Of a DNA stretch of 64,000 bases, positions 8,725 through 20,412 are shown in pieces. The DNA lies in the NCBI RefSeq assembly GCF_024753245.1, contig NZ_JANUGX010000014.1, positions 62,001-126,000 on the forward strand, read 5' to 3'. Under the pieces are notes generated by a model that saw nothing but the letters and a program-made list of their open reading frames with translations, did no database searches and was not told the DNA's origin. Every line of letters starts with the position of its first letter. Position 1 is the stretch's first letter. The position numbers and the translations under genes are program-made. The stretch is from Massilia norwichensis (lineage in GTDB: Bacteria > Pseudomonadota > Gammaproteobacteria > Burkholderiales > Burkholderiaceae_D).

Positions 8725-10116
8725 TTACAGACCTTTCTGAATGCGCGCCAGCACGGTCTCGCGGCCGAACAGTTCCAGCACGGCGTCGATGGCGGGGGTC
8801 TGCAGCTGGCCGGTCACCAGCAGGCGCAGCGGCATCGCCAGCTGCGGCATCTTCAGGCCATTCGCTGCCAGCACTTCCTTCATGGCGGCGGACAGCGCCG
8901 GCTTGCTCCATTCCACGGTCTGCAGCTTCTCCGCGAACTGCGCCAGCGCCGGACGCACGGCATCGGTCAGGTGCTGGGCCAGCAGCGCAGCATCCGGATT
9001 CGGCGTGCGGAAGAACAGCATCGCCGCATCGGCCAGTTCGTTGATGGTGTTGGTGCGTTCCTTCATGAGGCCCAGCACTGCGGCGAGCGGCGGCGCGCCC
9101 TCGAACTGCGCGCCTTCGCGCTCCATGATCGGACGCGCCAGGCCGGCCAGGCGCTCGTTGTCCGACTGCTTGATATAGTGGTTGTTCAGCCAGGCGAGCT
9201 TTTCGGGATTGAACTGGGCCGCCGACGCGGTCAGGTGCTCCAGGTTGAACCACTCGGTGAACTGCGCCATCGAGAAGATCTCGTCGTCGCCGTGGCTCCA
9301 GCCCAGGCGCGCCAGGTAGTTCAGCATCGCCTCCGGCAGGAAGCCCTGCTCCGGGTACTGCATCACGCTGACGGCGCCGTGGCGCTTCGACAGTTTCTGT
9401 CCATCCGGGCCCAGGATCATCGGCAGGTGGCCGTACTGCGGCAGTTCGGCGCCCAGCGCACGCAGGATGTTGATCTGGCGTGGCGTGTTGTTCACGTGGT
9501 CGTCGCCGCGCAGCACGTGGGTGATCTTCATGTCCCAGTCGTCGACCGCGACACAGAAGTTGTAGGTCGGGGTACCGTCGCCGCGGGCGATGATCAGGTC
9601 ATCGAGTTCCTTGTTGCCGATCGTGATCGGGCCTTTGACCACATCGGTCCAGGTGACTTCGCCGTCGAGCGGGTTCTTGAAGCGCACCACCGGCTTGACC
9701 CCTTCCGGCACCGGCGGGAGCTGCTTGCCCTCTTCCGGGCGCCAGGTGCCATCGTAGCGCGGCTTCTCCCCTAGAGCGCGCATGCGTTCGCGCATCGCTT
9801 CGACTTCTTCCGGCGTGCAATAGCACAGGTAAGCAGTACCGGCTTCCAGCATGCTCTTGATGACTTCGCGGTAGCGGTCCATGCGCTGCATCTGGTAGAA
9901 CGGGCCTTCGTCGTGCTCCAGGCCCAGCCACTTCATGCCGTCCAGGATCGCCTGCACCGCTTCCGGGGTCGAGCGCTCCAGGTCGGTATCTTCGATGCGC
10001 AGGATGAAGGTGCCGCCAAAGTGGCGGGCGTAGGCCCAGGAATACAGCGCGGTGCGGGCGCCGCCGAGGTGGAGATAGCCGGTCGGGCTGGGAGCAAAAC
10101 GGGTACGGACAGTCAT
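8725..10116 (-). CDS. gltX: Glutamyl-tRNA synthetase
   Basis: A 463-residue class I synthetase that charges tRNA-Glu with glutamate using ATP. The HIGH-type signature is HLGG at residues 16-19 within [12 protein letters not shown], and the KMSKS-type signature is KLSKR at 241-245. The first half is the Rossmann catalytic domain; the second half is the helical anticodon-binding domain. The ATG at 10116 fits the family's N-terminus. Its four tRNA-Glu substrates lie directly downstream on the same strand but have their own promoter, so co-transcription is possible but not required. Confidence 0.98.
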   Translation of the reverse strand: MTVRTRFAPSPTGYLHLGGARTALYSWAYARHFGGTFILRIEDTDLERSTPEAVQAILDGMKWLGLEHDEGPFYQMQRMDRYREVIKSMLEAGTAYLCYCTPEEVEAMRERMRALGEKPRYDGTWRPEEGKQLPPVPEGVKPVVRFKNPLDGEVTWTDVVKGPITIGNKELDDLIIARGDGTPTYNFCVAVDDWDMKITHVLRGDDHVNNTPRQINILRALGAELPQYGHLPMILGPDGQKLSKRHGAVSVMQYPEQGFLPEAMLNYLARLGWSHGDDEIFSMAQFTEWFNLEHLTASAAQFNPEKLAWLNNHYIKQSDNERLAGLARPIMEREGAQFEGAPPLAAVLGLMKERTNTINELADAAMLFFRTPNPDAALLAQHLTDAVRPALAQFAEKLQTVEWSKPALSAAMKEVLAANGLKMPQLAMPLRLLVTGQLQTPAIDAVLELFGRETVLARIQKGL

Positions 10117-10307
10117 GGGTGTTATATAGAAATGGAGTGATATACCAAGGCGGCTATTTTACAGGCTTGTCACTTTGCCTGGCACGCCCTCGCTTCGCAT
10201 CTCTTGCACGACACGTAATTACTTTACAGAAATTAAGAAAATGGCTACCCTCTCGTATTCCATCAGCATTTTCATCACTTTTCCCGGCCCTCCCTGACGT
10301 TCCACCC

Positions 10308-11483
10308 ATGTCGAACGACCCCAGCATCGCTGCCATCGCGCCCCTGCGCGGAGAATTCTCCTGCGCCACCACGGAGATCGGTTTTCTGCACCAGCAGTCG
10401 GCCGTGATCCTGCGCGACCTGCGCCGCGGCTTGCTGCTGTCCTCGCTGTTCTATCTGGTGTTCGGCGCTGCCGACATCGCGGCGCTGGGCCTCGAGGGCG
10501 CCGCCGCGCCGCTGCTGGCGCGGCTGACGATTCCTTTCATCGCCATGGCCTGCCTGTACTACGCGCGGCGGCCGAATGCCGGCGTGCGTGCGCCCTGCCA
10601 TGCGGCGAGCGCTTTTACCCTGTTATGGGGCGCCAGTTACTTTGTGGTGATCAGCTACCGCCCCGGCGACATCCTGCTGCACGCGATGTCGTGGGCCGTG
10701 ATGGCGATGGTGATCCACATCCTGATCCCGAACCGGCTGATCTGCGCCGCCACGATCTCGATCGGCGCGACCCTCGCCTTCCTCGCGCTGGCCTGGCACC
10801 AGCATGCGGTCGGCACCCGCTTCCTGACTTCGCTGACCATGCTGCTGATCTGCGCCAATGTGTTCGGCGTGACCGTCGCCCAGCGCCACGCGCGCCTGTG
10901 GCGCGAGCAGTACTGGGCCCAGCAGGTGTTGACGAATTTGTCGATCCGCGACCCGCTGACCGGCTCCTACAACCGGCGCCACCTGAACGCCGGCCTGCTC
11001 GACGGCGAAATCGCACGCGCCCGCCGCTACCGCCTGAGCCTGTCGCTGATCATGTGCGACCTCGACGGCTTCAAGAAGATCAACGATACCTATGGTCACC
11101 ACGCCGGCGACGAAATGCTGCGCAGCTTCGCCACCCTGGTGCAGACGATGACCCGCGATGCGATCGACACCGTGGTGCGCTACGGCGGCGAGGAATTCCT
11201 GATCATCCTGCCCGAGACGCGGCTCGACGGCGCCCTCGAACTGGCCGAGCGCGTGCGCGCAGCCTTTGCCGAGCAGCGTGTCGAGGTCGATGGCGTCCAG
11301 CTCGGCACCACGGCGAGCTTCGGCGTGGTCGGTGCGGAATTCGGCGGCAGCCATGCCGTCACACCGCAGGGCATGATCGCGCTGGCCGATCAGCTGATGT
11401 ACGAGGCCAAGCATGCGGGGCGCAATCTGGTGCGGGCGAAGCAGCTTGGGCAGCGGGTCGAGACTGTGGGACGGACCGGGTAA
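10308..11483 (+). CDS. Membrane-bound diguanylate cyclase (GGEEF)
   Basis: A 391-residue protein with about six hydrophobic segments (near residues 41-60, 68-85, 100-116, 126-142, 146-164 and 173-191) and a C-terminal GGDEF domain. The active-site loop reads GGEEF at 293-297 and the metal and substrate motif CDLDGFKKINDTYGH is intact, so it should make c-di-GMP from two GTP. The allosteric RxxD site is not in the canonical place (DAID precedes the five-residue spacer), so product inhibition may be absent. ATG 10308 was taken because longer starts add about 60 residues of unlikely sequence; no strong ribosome site is visible. Confidence 0.88.
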   Translation: MSNDPSIAAIAPLRGEFSCATTEIGFLHQQSAVILRDLRRGLLLSSLFYLVFGAADIAALGLEGAAAPLLARLTIPFIAMACLYYARRPNAGVRAPCHAASAFTLLWGASYFVVISYRPGDILLHAMSWAVMAMVIHILIPNRLICAATISIGATLAFLALAWHQHAVGTRFLTSLTMLLICANVFGVTVAQRHARLWREQYWAQQVLTNLSIRDPLTGSYNRRHLNAGLLDGEIARARRYRLSLSLIMCDLDGFKKINDTYGHHAGDEMLRSFATLVQTMTRDAIDTVVRYGGEEFLIILPETRLDGALELAERVRAAFAEQRVEVDGVQLGTTASFGVVGAEFGGSHAVTPQGMIALADQLMYEAKHAGRNLVRAKQLGQRVETVGRTG

Positions 11484-11485
11484 GC

Positions 11486-11552
11486 GCGTGGGCTCGGAGC
11501 CCACCCTACCGGCGGCGATACACGTGGGGTGGACACCCCGTGTCCACGTAAA
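11486..11552. repeat. GTGGGC/GCCCAC palindromic repeat region
   Basis: Two adjacent palindromes, GTGGGCT-CGG-AGCCCAC and GTGGACAC-CCC-GTGTCCAC, lie between the cyclase stop and the converging RlmN-like gene. They resemble the large inverted repeat at 52908-52965 and may act as a bidirectional terminator. Confidence 0.65.
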
Positions 11553-11553
11553 T

Positions 11554-12585
11554 CTATGCGGTACGATGCAGCCTGACCGGCTGCGCCCCATCCAGGGCCC
11601 GCGCCCGCAGCTGCCCGCAACCGCCGTCGACGTCCTGTCCGGCCGAGTCGCGCAGCTTGGTCAGAATCCCACGTTCGAACAGCCATGCCGCGATGGCATG
11701 CGCCTTGTCCCAGCCGGGCCGCTGGAACGGCAGGCCTTCGTTGGCGTTATACGGAATCATGTTCAGCACGGCGTACTTGCCGCGCAAGAGTTCGATGAGG
11801 GCGTCCAGCTCGTCCTGGCCATCGTTCACGCCTTCCAGCAGAGTCCACTGGTACTGGATCGGGTAGCCGGTCAGGCGTGCATAACGCTCGCCCTCCTCTA
11901 CCAGCTCGCGCGGCGTCAGGCGCGGCGCGCGCGGCAGCAGCTTTTCGCGCAAGGCCGGCCTGGTGGTATGCAGCGACAGCGCCAGCGCCGGCTTCACGCG
12001 GCCGGCCGGCAGGCGCTCGAACACGCGCGGGTCGCCGACGGTCGAGAACACCAGGTTCTTGTGCGCGATATTTCCCTCGACGCCCAGCAGCTCGATCGCT
12101 TCCATCACGTTGTCGAGATTGTGGGCCGGCTCGCCCATGCCCATGAAGACCACTTTCTTGACCGGCCGCTGGCGGCGCGCCAGCACGACCTGGGCGACGA
12201 TCTCGCCGCTCGTCACCTGGCGGATCAGGCCGCCCTGCCCGGTCATGCAGAACCGGCAGCCGACCGCACAGCCGACCTGGCTCGACACGCAAACGCCATC
12301 GCGCGGCAGCAGCACCGATTCGACGGTCTGGCCATCAGCCAGGCCGACCAGCAGCCGCGCCGAGCCGTCTTCCGCCGGGTGGGTGCTGAGGATGCGTGCC
12401 AGGCCGTCGAGTTCCTGGTCGATCTGCGGCAGGGCTTCCCTGACCGGCTTGGGCAGGAAGTCCATGGGACGGCGTCGGCCGTGGTCGTGGCCGGCGTTGC
12501 GGACCCAGTCGCGCAGGATGCGGTCTTCGTGGAGTGGGAGGGCGCCGAGGGCGCGCAGGCGGGTGCGGAGGGATTCGATGCGCAT
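11554..12585 (-). CDS. RlmN-family radical SAM RNA methyltransferase
   Basis: A 343-residue RlmN/Cfr-type enzyme, which methylates an adenosine C2 (or C8) in RNA. The radical SAM cluster motif is C106-x3-C110-x2-C113 in GCAVGCRFCMTG. The upstream C99 (DGVCVSSQVG) and the C-terminal C323 (DVDGGCGQL) match the two non-cluster Cys residues needed for methyl transfer. FMGMGEPAHN is the family's SAM-binding GEP motif. It is shorter than E. coli RlmN (about 384) because the N-terminal accessory region is reduced. A separate full-length rlmN may exist elsewhere, making this a paralogue with uncertain RNA target. Confidence 0.85.
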   Translation of the reverse strand: MRIESLRTRLRALGALPLHEDRILRDWVRNAGHDHGRRRPMDFLPKPVREALPQIDQELDGLARILSTHPAEDGSARLLVGLADGQTVESVLLPRDGVCVSSQVGCAVGCRFCMTGQGGLIRQVTSGEIVAQVVLARRQRPVKKVVFMGMGEPAHNLDNVMEAIELLGVEGNIAHKNLVFSTVGDPRVFERLPAGRVKPALALSLHTTRPALREKLLPRAPRLTPRELVEEGERYARLTGYPIQYQWTLLEGVNDGQDELDALIELLRGKYAVLNMIPYNANEGLPFQRPGWDKAHAIAAWLFERGILTKLRDSAGQDVDGGCGQLRARALDGAQPVRLHRTA

Positions 12586-12595
12586 CTTGTTGACC

Positions 12596-12677
12596 CGTCG
12601 TTCCCGCGGAGGCGGGAACCCAAGTTCTGCATGCGTGTCGACAACTCAACAAACTTGGATTCCCGCCTGCGCGGGAA
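12596..12677. repeat. TTCCCGCG-type composite palindromic repeat, copy 1
   Basis: Each end is a small palindrome (TTCCCGC / GCGGGAA) and the two ends are inverted relative to each other (ACCCAAGTT and AACTTGGAT). The core from GTTCCCGCG to CTGCATGCGT is shared with the element at 55818-55949. It lies between apbC and the RlmN-like gene. Confidence 0.8.
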
Positions 12678-12715
12678 GTCGGGTTGGGCAATGCCCGACA
12701 CGACAGGATAGCTAT

Positions 12716-13804
12716 TTAGTCGTTCTTGACGACGATGGTCGGGAACTTGGCGCTCATGTCCTTCGCCTTTTCCGCCACCTTCACCGCCACCTTGCGCGCG
12801 ATCTGCTTGTAAATAGCGGCGACCGGACCGTCCGGCTCGGCCACCACGGTCGGCGTGCCGGCATCGGCCTGCTCGCGGATCGACAACTGCAGCGGCAGGC
12901 GGCCGAGGAAGTCGACGCCAAAGTCGGCGCACATCTTTTCGCCGCCGCCTTCGCCGAAGATCGCCTCATGATGGCCGCAGTTCGAGCAGATGTGCATGCT
13001 CATGTTCTCGACCACGCCCAGGATCGGGATGCCGACCTTCTCGAACATCTTCAGGCCCTTGCGCGCGTCCAGCAGGGCGATGTCCTGCGGGGTGGTGACG
13101 ATCACGGCGCCGGTGACCGGCACTTTCTGCGACAGGGTCAGCTGGATGTCGCCGGTGCCCGGCGGCATGTCGACGATCAGGTAGTCCAGTTCGCGCCAGT
13201 TGGTCTGCTCCAGCAATTGCTGCAGGGCCTGGGTGACCATCGGGCCGCGCCAGACCATCGGCTCGTCCGGATCGATCAGGAAGCCGATCGACGAAACTTG
13301 CACGCCATGGTTCTCCAGCGGCTCCATGGACTTGCCGTCCACGGTTTGCGGACGGCCATTGATGCCCAGCATGGTCGGCTGCGAGGGGCCGTAGATATCG
13401 GCGTCCAGCACGCCGACGCTGGCACCTTCCGCGGCCAGTGCCAGCGCCAGGTTGACGGCGGTGGTCGACTTGCCGACGCCGCCCTTGCCCGAGGCCACGG
13501 CGATGATGTTCTTCACGTTCGGCATGACCTTCAGGCCACGCTGGACGGTGTGCGAGATGATCTTCGAGCTGACGTTGACGCTGACGTTCTGCACGCCAGG
13601 CAGCTTGCGCAGCGCCTCGATCACGCTGTTGCGCACCAGGGCGAACTGGCTCTTGCCCGGGTAGCCGAGTTCGATATCGAGGGCGATATTGCCGCCGTCG
13701 ACCTGGATGTTCTTGGCCAGGCGGGTGCTGACGTAATCTTTGTTGGTATTGGGATCAATGACCGCCGACAGGGCAGTCTTGACGTCTTCTACAGTGATGC
13801 TCAT
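12716..13804 (-). CDS. apbC: Iron-sulfur cluster carrier ATPase ApbC/Mrp
   Basis: A 362-residue P-loop ATPase that binds a 4Fe-4S cluster and passes it to apoproteins. The N-terminal DUF59/MIP18-like domain covers about residues 4-85. The deviant Walker [11 protein letters not shown] lies at 105-114 and the bridging-cluster CxxC is C273-x2-C276 (ICSNCG). The N-terminal [12 protein letters not shown] is the expected family start. It is divergent from metG across 121 bp that contain a TGACC-N6-GGTCA palindrome (13862-13877), as in many beta- and gammaproteobacteria where mrp and metG lie back to back. Confidence 0.96.
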   Translation of the reverse strand: MSITVEDVKTALSAVIDPNTNKDYVSTRLAKNIQVDGGNIALDIELGYPGKSQFALVRNSVIEALRKLPGVQNVSVNVSSKIISHTVQRGLKVMPNVKNIIAVASGKGGVGKSTTAVNLALALAAEGASVGVLDADIYGPSQPTMLGINGRPQTVDGKSMEPLENHGVQVSSIGFLIDPDEPMVWRGPMVTQALQQLLEQTNWRELDYLIVDMPPGTGDIQLTLSQKVPVTGAVIVTTPQDIALLDARKGLKMFEKVGIPILGVVENMSMHICSNCGHHEAIFGEGGGEKMCADFGVDFLGRLPLQLSIREQADAGTPTVVAEPDGPVAAIYKQIARKVAVKVAEKAKDMSAKFPTIVVKND

Positions 13805-13925
13805 TGGGTTCTCCGGGTGTGATGCGCAAGAGTTTAGCGTATTTCAAGCTGAAGCACCCTCTGACCGTTTAGGGTCATCCGCTGGTAAAATGCTTTTTTT
13901 CACCTATCGACTCCCCTTTTCGATC

Positions 13926-16079
13926 ATGACACGCAAGCTGTTCGTCACCACCGCCCTGCCCTACGCCAACGCCGCCTTCCACATCGGCCACATGATGGAA
14001 TACATCCAGGCCGACATCTGGGTCCGCTTCCAGCGAATGCAGAAGGACGACGGCCAGCAGCGCACGGTGCACTTCGTCGGCGCCGACGATACCCACGGCA
14101 CGCCGATCATGATCGCCGCCGAAAAGGAAGGCGTGACGCCGCAGGAGTTCGTGGCGCGCATCGCCGCCGGCCGCGCGCAATACCTGGACGGCTTCCACAT
14201 CGCCTTCGACAACTGGTATTCGACCGATTCGCCGGAAAACGTCGAGCTGTCGCAGGGCATCTACCGCAAGCTGGTTGACGCCGGCCTCATTTATACCAAG
14301 ACCGTCGACCGCTTCTACGACACCGCCAAGGGCATGTTCCTGGCCGACCGCAACATCAAGGGCGAGTGCCCGGTCTGCCACGCCAAGGACCAGTACGGCG
14401 ACAACTGCGAAGTCTGCGGCGCCGCCTACCAGCCGACCGAGCTGATCAATCCGTTCTCGGTGTTCACCGGCTCGACCCCGATCCTGAAGCCGTCAGAGCA
14501 GTATTTCTTCAAGCTGTCCGACCCGCGCTGCTTCCAGTTCCTGAAGGAATGGCTGAACACCCCGGGCCGCCTGCAGCCGGAAATGGTCAACAAGGTCTCG
14601 GAATGGCTCGGCGAGAACGGCGAAAAGCTGGCCGACTGGGACATTTCGCGCGACGCGCCCTACTTCGGCATCCCGATTCCTGATGCACCGGGCAAGTTCT
14701 TCTACGTCTGGCTGGACGCGCCGGTCGGCTACCTGGCATCGCTGAAGAATTACTTCGAAAAGAAGGGCCTCGACTACGAAGCCTTCCTGAACGACCCGGC
14801 CGCCGAGCAGGTGCACTTCATCGGCAAGGACATCGTCTCCTTCCACCTGCTGTTCTGGCCGGCGATGCTGAATTTCTCGAAGCACCCGATCATCGACAAG
14901 CTGAAGGTCAATGTCCACGGCCACCTGACCGTGAACAACGAAAAGATGTCGAAGTCGCGCGGCACCGGCATCTCGCCGCTGCGCTACCTGGAACTCAAGA
15001 TGAATCCGGAGTGGCTGCGCTACTACCTGGCGTTCAAGCTGAACAGCAAGGTCGAGGACCTGGACTTCACCGGCGAAGACTTCGTCGCCCGCGTCAACAG
15101 CGACCTGATCGGCAAGTACGTGAACATCGCCAGCCGCTGCGCCGGCTTCATCGCCAAGAAATTCGACGGCAAGCTGGCCGCCGAGCTGTCGCCGAAAGCG
15201 AAGGAATGGATCGCCCGCGCCCTGAACGGCGAAGACGGCGAGCGCCAGACCGCCATCGCCGCCAGCTACGAAGCACGCGAGTTCGGCCGCGCCCTGCGTG
15301 AAATCATGGCCATCGCCGACGTCGCCAACCAGTACGTCGACGAGAACAAGCCCTGGCTGCTGGCCAAGGACGAAACGAAGGTCGCGGAACTGCACGAAGT
15401 CTGCACCACCGCGCTGATCCTGTTCCGCCAGCTGAGCATCATGCTGTCGCCGGTACTGCCGCACGTGGCGTCGCGCGTCCAGGAATTCCTGGGCGATGCC
15501 GCCTTCTCGTGGGAAGACACCCAGGGCGAGAACGTCTACAACAGCATGCTGGGCCGCACCATCGGCGCCTACAGCCACCTGATGCAGCGCGTGGATGCCA
15601 AGATGGTCGAGGATCTGTTCGACAAGCCTGCCGCACCAGCCGTTGCCGCCCCGGCCCCGGCCGCCAGCGCCGCCAAGCCGGAAGCGCCGGCCGCCGACCT
15701 GCCTGCCGCCGAAGCCGGCGATATCGAAGAACTCGCGCCGGAAATCTCGATCGACGACTTCACCAAGATCGACCTGCGCGTTGCCAAAATCGTCAACTGC
15801 GAACACGTCGAAGGTTCGAGCAAGCTGCTGCGCCTGACCCTGGACGTGGGCGAAGGCCGCTACCGCAACGTGTTCTCGGGCATCAAGTCGGCTTACCAGC
15901 CGGAGCAGCTGATCGGCAAGCTGACCGTGATGGTCGCCAACCTGGCGCCGCGCAAGATGAAGTTCGGCGTCTCGGAAGGCATGGTGCTGTGCGCCTCCGC
16001 CAAGGACGAAAAGACCGATCCGGGCCTGTACGTGCTGGAACCGATCGCGGGCGCCAAGCCGGGCATGCGTATCCGCTGA
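13926..16079 (+). CDS. metG: Methionyl-tRNA synthetase with C-terminal tRNA-binding domain
   Basis: A 717-residue class I synthetase that charges initiator and elongator tRNA-Met. HIGH lies at residues 19-22 and KMSKS at 340-344. The connective zinc knuckle is C148-x2-C151 and C161-x2-C164. After an Ala/Pro-rich linker near 570-610, the last 110 residues form an EMAP/Trbp111-type OB domain ([21 protein letters not shown] region spread over two strands) that dimerises and improves tRNA binding. The ATG at 13926 is preceded by TAAAAT at 13886 as a likely -10. The longer frame to 13740 is antisense to apbC and rejected. Confidence 0.98.
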   Translation: MTRKLFVTTALPYANAAFHIGHMMEYIQADIWVRFQRMQKDDGQQRTVHFVGADDTHGTPIMIAAEKEGVTPQEFVARIAAGRAQYLDGFHIAFDNWYSTDSPENVELSQGIYRKLVDAGLIYTKTVDRFYDTAKGMFLADRNIKGECPVCHAKDQYGDNCEVCGAAYQPTELINPFSVFTGSTPILKPSEQYFFKLSDPRCFQFLKEWLNTPGRLQPEMVNKVSEWLGENGEKLADWDISRDAPYFGIPIPDAPGKFFYVWLDAPVGYLASLKNYFEKKGLDYEAFLNDPAAEQVHFIGKDIVSFHLLFWPAMLNFSKHPIIDKLKVNVHGHLTVNNEKMSKSRGTGISPLRYLELKMNPEWLRYYLAFKLNSKVEDLDFTGEDFVARVNSDLIGKYVNIASRCAGFIAKKFDGKLAAELSPKAKEWIARALNGEDGERQTAIAASYEAREFGRALREIMAIADVANQYVDENKPWLLAKDETKVAELHEVCTTALILFRQLSIMLSPVLPHVASRVQEFLGDAAFSWEDTQGENVYNSMLGRTIGAYSHLMQRVDAKMVEDLFDKPAAPAVAAPAPAASAAKPEAPAADLPAAEAGDIEELAPEISIDDFTKIDLRVAKIVNCEHVEGSSKLLRLTLDVGEGRYRNVFSGIKSAYQPEQLIGKLTVMVANLAPRKMKFGVSEGMVLCASAKDEKTDPGLYVLEPIAGAKPGMRIR

Positions 16080-16083
16080 GCTA

Positions 16084-16111
16084 TTAATTTCCGTGCAAGC
16101 GTAGCTATAAT
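16084..16111 (+). promoter_or_regulatory. Possible promoter for the FabMG-like gene
   Basis: A perfect TATAAT lies at 16106-16111, with a weak -35 match TTAATT at 16084-16089 (16-base spacer). It is 37 bp upstream of the ATG. Confidence 0.45.
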
Positions 16112-16147
16112 GCGCTTTTTCGAAACTCTTGAGTGGTAGCAAATAAA

Positions 16148-17464
16148 ATGACCGAATACAAAGCCCTGCGACACATCCCGCAAGCGAACCTGTTCCGTCA
16201 AGGCGACGTCTTTGTGCTGTTCGGCGAGCTGTTCGGCCGTGGTTACGTGAACGGCCTGATCGACGAAGCGCGCAAGGCCGGCATGACCATCCTGGGCATC
16301 ACCGTGGGCCGCCGCAACGACGACGGCACCCTGCGCGCCCTGACCGCCGAAGAGCATGCGGAAGCGGAAGCCAAGCTGGGCGGCCGCATCATCAACGTGC
16401 CGCTGATGGCCGGTTTCGACATGGACGCACCGGCGGGCGAACAGAACCCGACCGAGATGCTGTCCGGCGTTACCCTCAAGAGCTGGCAGGAAGACAAGCT
16501 GGACTGGGACAAGATCGAGCAGTGCCGCCAGGCCGGCGTGGCCCGCTTCACCGAGTCGGCACGCCAGTCGATGCTTGAGATCGACAAGCTGATCCCGGAC
16601 GGCGCGAACGTCTTCTTCGCCCACACCATGGCCGGCGGCATCCCGCGCATCAAGGCTTTCCTGGCCATCGCCAACCGCATCTACAAAGGCCGCGGCGAGC
16701 GCTTCATGTCCTCGCGCGCCCTGCTCGACAGCGACCTGGGCAAGCTGATCCTGATGAACTTCGATGAAGTCTCGGCCAACACCCTGAAGCACCTGATCGA
16801 CGCGTCCGCGGCGATCCGCGCGCGCGTCGAATCGAAAGGCGGCCAGGTGCGCTACACGGCCTACGGCTACCACGGCACCGAGGTGCTGATCGGCGGCGAG
16901 TACAAGTGGCAGACCTACACCAACTACACCCAGGGCTACGCCAAGATGCGCCTGGAGTCGATCGCCGAAGCCGCCTGGAAACAGGGCATCGCCGCGACCG
17001 TCTTCAACTGCCCGGAAATCCGCACCAATTCGTCGGACATCTTCGTCGGCGTCGAACTCTCGCTGTTCCCGCTGCTGGCTGCGCTGAAGAAGGAAGACGG
17101 CGGCGCCTGGGCGCAGGCACAATGGGATGCCTGCGAACGCCTGCTGAACGAAGGCGAGTCGGTGCAGGGCATCCTCGACAAGCTGGAAACCTACCTGCAG
17201 ACCGACACCCTGGCCGGCTACCGCAACTACGAAGCCTGGCCGATGGACAATTCGCCGGAACTGGCCGAGCTGATGATCGGCACCGCCGACGAGATCACCG
17301 GCCTGCACCAGGACAAGAAGGCGCTGGTCACCGACCTGCTGTCTTCGCTGGTGGTGGAAGGCACCGGTCCGCTGATGTTCCATGGCGCGGCCGAGAAGAT
17401 CGCGCCGGTGCTGTGGCTCAACCACGACATCATCGCCCGCCAGCTGAACGCGCAGCACAAGTAA
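16148..17464 (+). CDS. FabMG-type enoyl-ACP reductase family protein
   Basis: A 438-residue protein with an N-terminal Rossmann-like segment: a beta strand VFVLFGELF with glycine pattern GELFGRG, then a helix and a second strand ILGITVGRR ending in arginines that could bind NADP. Its sequence (TEYKALRHIPQANLFRQGDV) is recalled as the FabMG family, enoyl-ACP reductases distinct from FabI, FabK, FabL and FabV and linked to triclosan tolerance. ATG 16148 is favoured over the GTG at 16133. A TATAAT lies at 16106-16111, so it probably has its own promoter after metG. An early impression of an argininosuccinate synthase does not hold: no such signature is present. Family assignment is from memory. 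Confidence 0.6.
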   Translation: MTEYKALRHIPQANLFRQGDVFVLFGELFGRGYVNGLIDEARKAGMTILGITVGRRNDDGTLRALTAEEHAEAEAKLGGRIINVPLMAGFDMDAPAGEQNPTEMLSGVTLKSWQEDKLDWDKIEQCRQAGVARFTESARQSMLEIDKLIPDGANVFFAHTMAGGIPRIKAFLAIANRIYKGRGERFMSSRALLDSDLGKLILMNFDEVSANTLKHLIDASAAIRARVESKGGQVRYTAYGYHGTEVLIGGEYKWQTYTNYTQGYAKMRLESIAEAAWKQGIAATVFNCPEIRTNSSDIFVGVELSLFPLLAALKKEDGGAWAQAQWDACERLLNEGESVQGILDKLETYLQTDTLAGYRNYEAWPMDNSPELAELMIGTADEITGLHQDKKALVTDLLSSLVVEGTGPLMFHGAAEKIAPVLWLNHDIIARQLNAQHK

Positions 17465-17521
17465 GACGCTGCCGCGCGGTAAAATCGAACGTTTGCACTT
17501 TTTGAGAATGTAAAGAGCACC

Positions 17522-17731
17522 ATGGGCCTGTTCACGAAACACTCGAATTACGAATCCGACCACACCAAGTTCATCAAGGAACTGAAAGAAAAGACCCCGG
17601 GCATGGACGAGCGCCAGGTTGCCGGCCGCTCCCTGCTGTGGGACAAGGCGCCGCTGTCGCTGGACGAACAGCGCCGCATCGCCGAATCGCGCCTGCGCCA
17701 GAACGCCTACCCGTATCAGACCAAGGTCTGA
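17522..17731 (+). CDS. DUF3460 family protein
   Basis: A 69-residue cytoplasmic protein beginning MGLFTKHSNYESDHTKFI, which matches the DUF3460 family found almost only in Burkholderiales. The rest is charged and helical, with the motif GRSLLWDKAPLSLDEQRR. Its function is unknown. It is followed after 28 bp by scpA, an arrangement typical of the order, so co-transcription is likely. A TAAAAT at 17480-17485 may be the -10 of a shared promoter. Confidence 0.92.
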   Translation: MGLFTKHSNYESDHTKFIKELKEKTPGMDERQVAGRSLLWDKAPLSLDEQRRIAESRLRQNAYPYQTKV

Positions 17732-17759
17732 GTCCGGCTGAGGGCAGAGGCTGACGACG

Positions 17760-19518
<1,759 letters not shown>

Positions 19519-19634
19519 AGCACGCTACTTTCTTATTTGAAATTACCCTGTAGATTTTGGCAATTCCGTTTGCTAGAATGTACAGGGCAACACTTTTTAC
19601 CCAAACCACGTAAAAAGATTCAAGGAGTAGTCCC

Positions 19635-20390
19635 GTGACCGACATGGCCACCACCCAGATGCGCAAGGGCCCGCCCAAGCTGAGCGACGCCGTCCAGCGC
19701 ATCCCAGCGAACACCGGCTCGCACGCGATGAGCGACGCCTTCCAGATCTTCGATACCCTGTCGACCCTGGCCCAGACCGGCGAAGCGATCACCGTCTATC
19801 CGATGGGCCAGGATTGCGTCATGGCGCGCATCGACGCCGTCGATCCGGACCGCCGCTCCTTCATCCTCGACCTGGCCGAAGACAGCATCCTGGCCGAGGG
19901 CAAGGCGGACTTCGTGGCCTCGCTGGGCGGGAATGCCAAGATCCAGTTTTCGCTGGACGCCAACTGGAGCATCGTGAGCGGCCGCAGTCACGCCGTCGAG
20001 CTGCCGCTGCCGGACAGCTGCCAGGTACTGAACCGGCGCGCCGAAGCCCGCCTCGACACCCCGCTGGGCGGCCACTACGGTGCCCGCTTCACCTATCTCG
20101 GCAAAGTGTTCGAGCTGCCGCTGTACGACTTCTCGGTCGGCGGTGTCGGCCTGCGTGCGACGCCGGAGCAGGCCTACGAGCTCTACGTCGGCAAGAAGCT
20201 GGAAGGCGTCGAACTGGAACTCGGACCGTCGCTGAGCATCATGGCCGACCTCGAAATCCGCCTGCTGCGCCCCTTCCGCACCTTCCTGCTGGGTGAGCAG
20301 GTGCAGGTCGGCTGCCGCATCTCGAACATCAGCATGCAGATGAAGCAGCGCCTGGAGCGGGCCGTGAGCAAGGTGCAGCTGAAGCGCTGA
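19635..20390 (+). CDS. YcgR-type flagellar brake protein with PilZ domain
   Basis: A 251-residue cytoplasmic c-di-GMP effector. Residues about 35-125 form the N-terminal YcgR domain, and about 130-245 a PilZ domain. The c-di-GMP motif RxxxR is seen as R135-x3-R139 and the D/NxSxxG motif as D165-x-S167-x2-G170. When c-di-GMP is bound, YcgR proteins contact the flagellar motor and slow or bias rotation. The GTG at 19635 is chosen because AAGGAG lies 8 bp upstream; the ATG at 19644 lacks such support. It lies just before the chemotaxis block, consistent with a motility role. Confidence 0.9.
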   Translation: MTDMATTQMRKGPPKLSDAVQRIPANTGSHAMSDAFQIFDTLSTLAQTGEAITVYPMGQDCVMARIDAVDPDRRSFILDLAEDSILAEGKADFVASLGGNAKIQFSLDANWSIVSGRSHAVELPLPDSCQVLNRRAEARLDTPLGGHYGARFTYLGKVFELPLYDFSVGGVGLRATPEQAYELYVGKKLEGVELELGPSLSIMADLEIRLLRPFRTFLLGEQVQVGCRISNISMQMKQRLERAVSKVQLKR

Positions 20391-20412
20391 AGTTTTGCGC
20401 TCGGCACCAGCC

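Noticed and set aside
16133..17464. Initial thought of argininosuccinate synthase (argG)
   Set aside because: The ATP-PPase motif of ArgG is absent and the N-terminus has a Rossmann-type glycine pattern instead.
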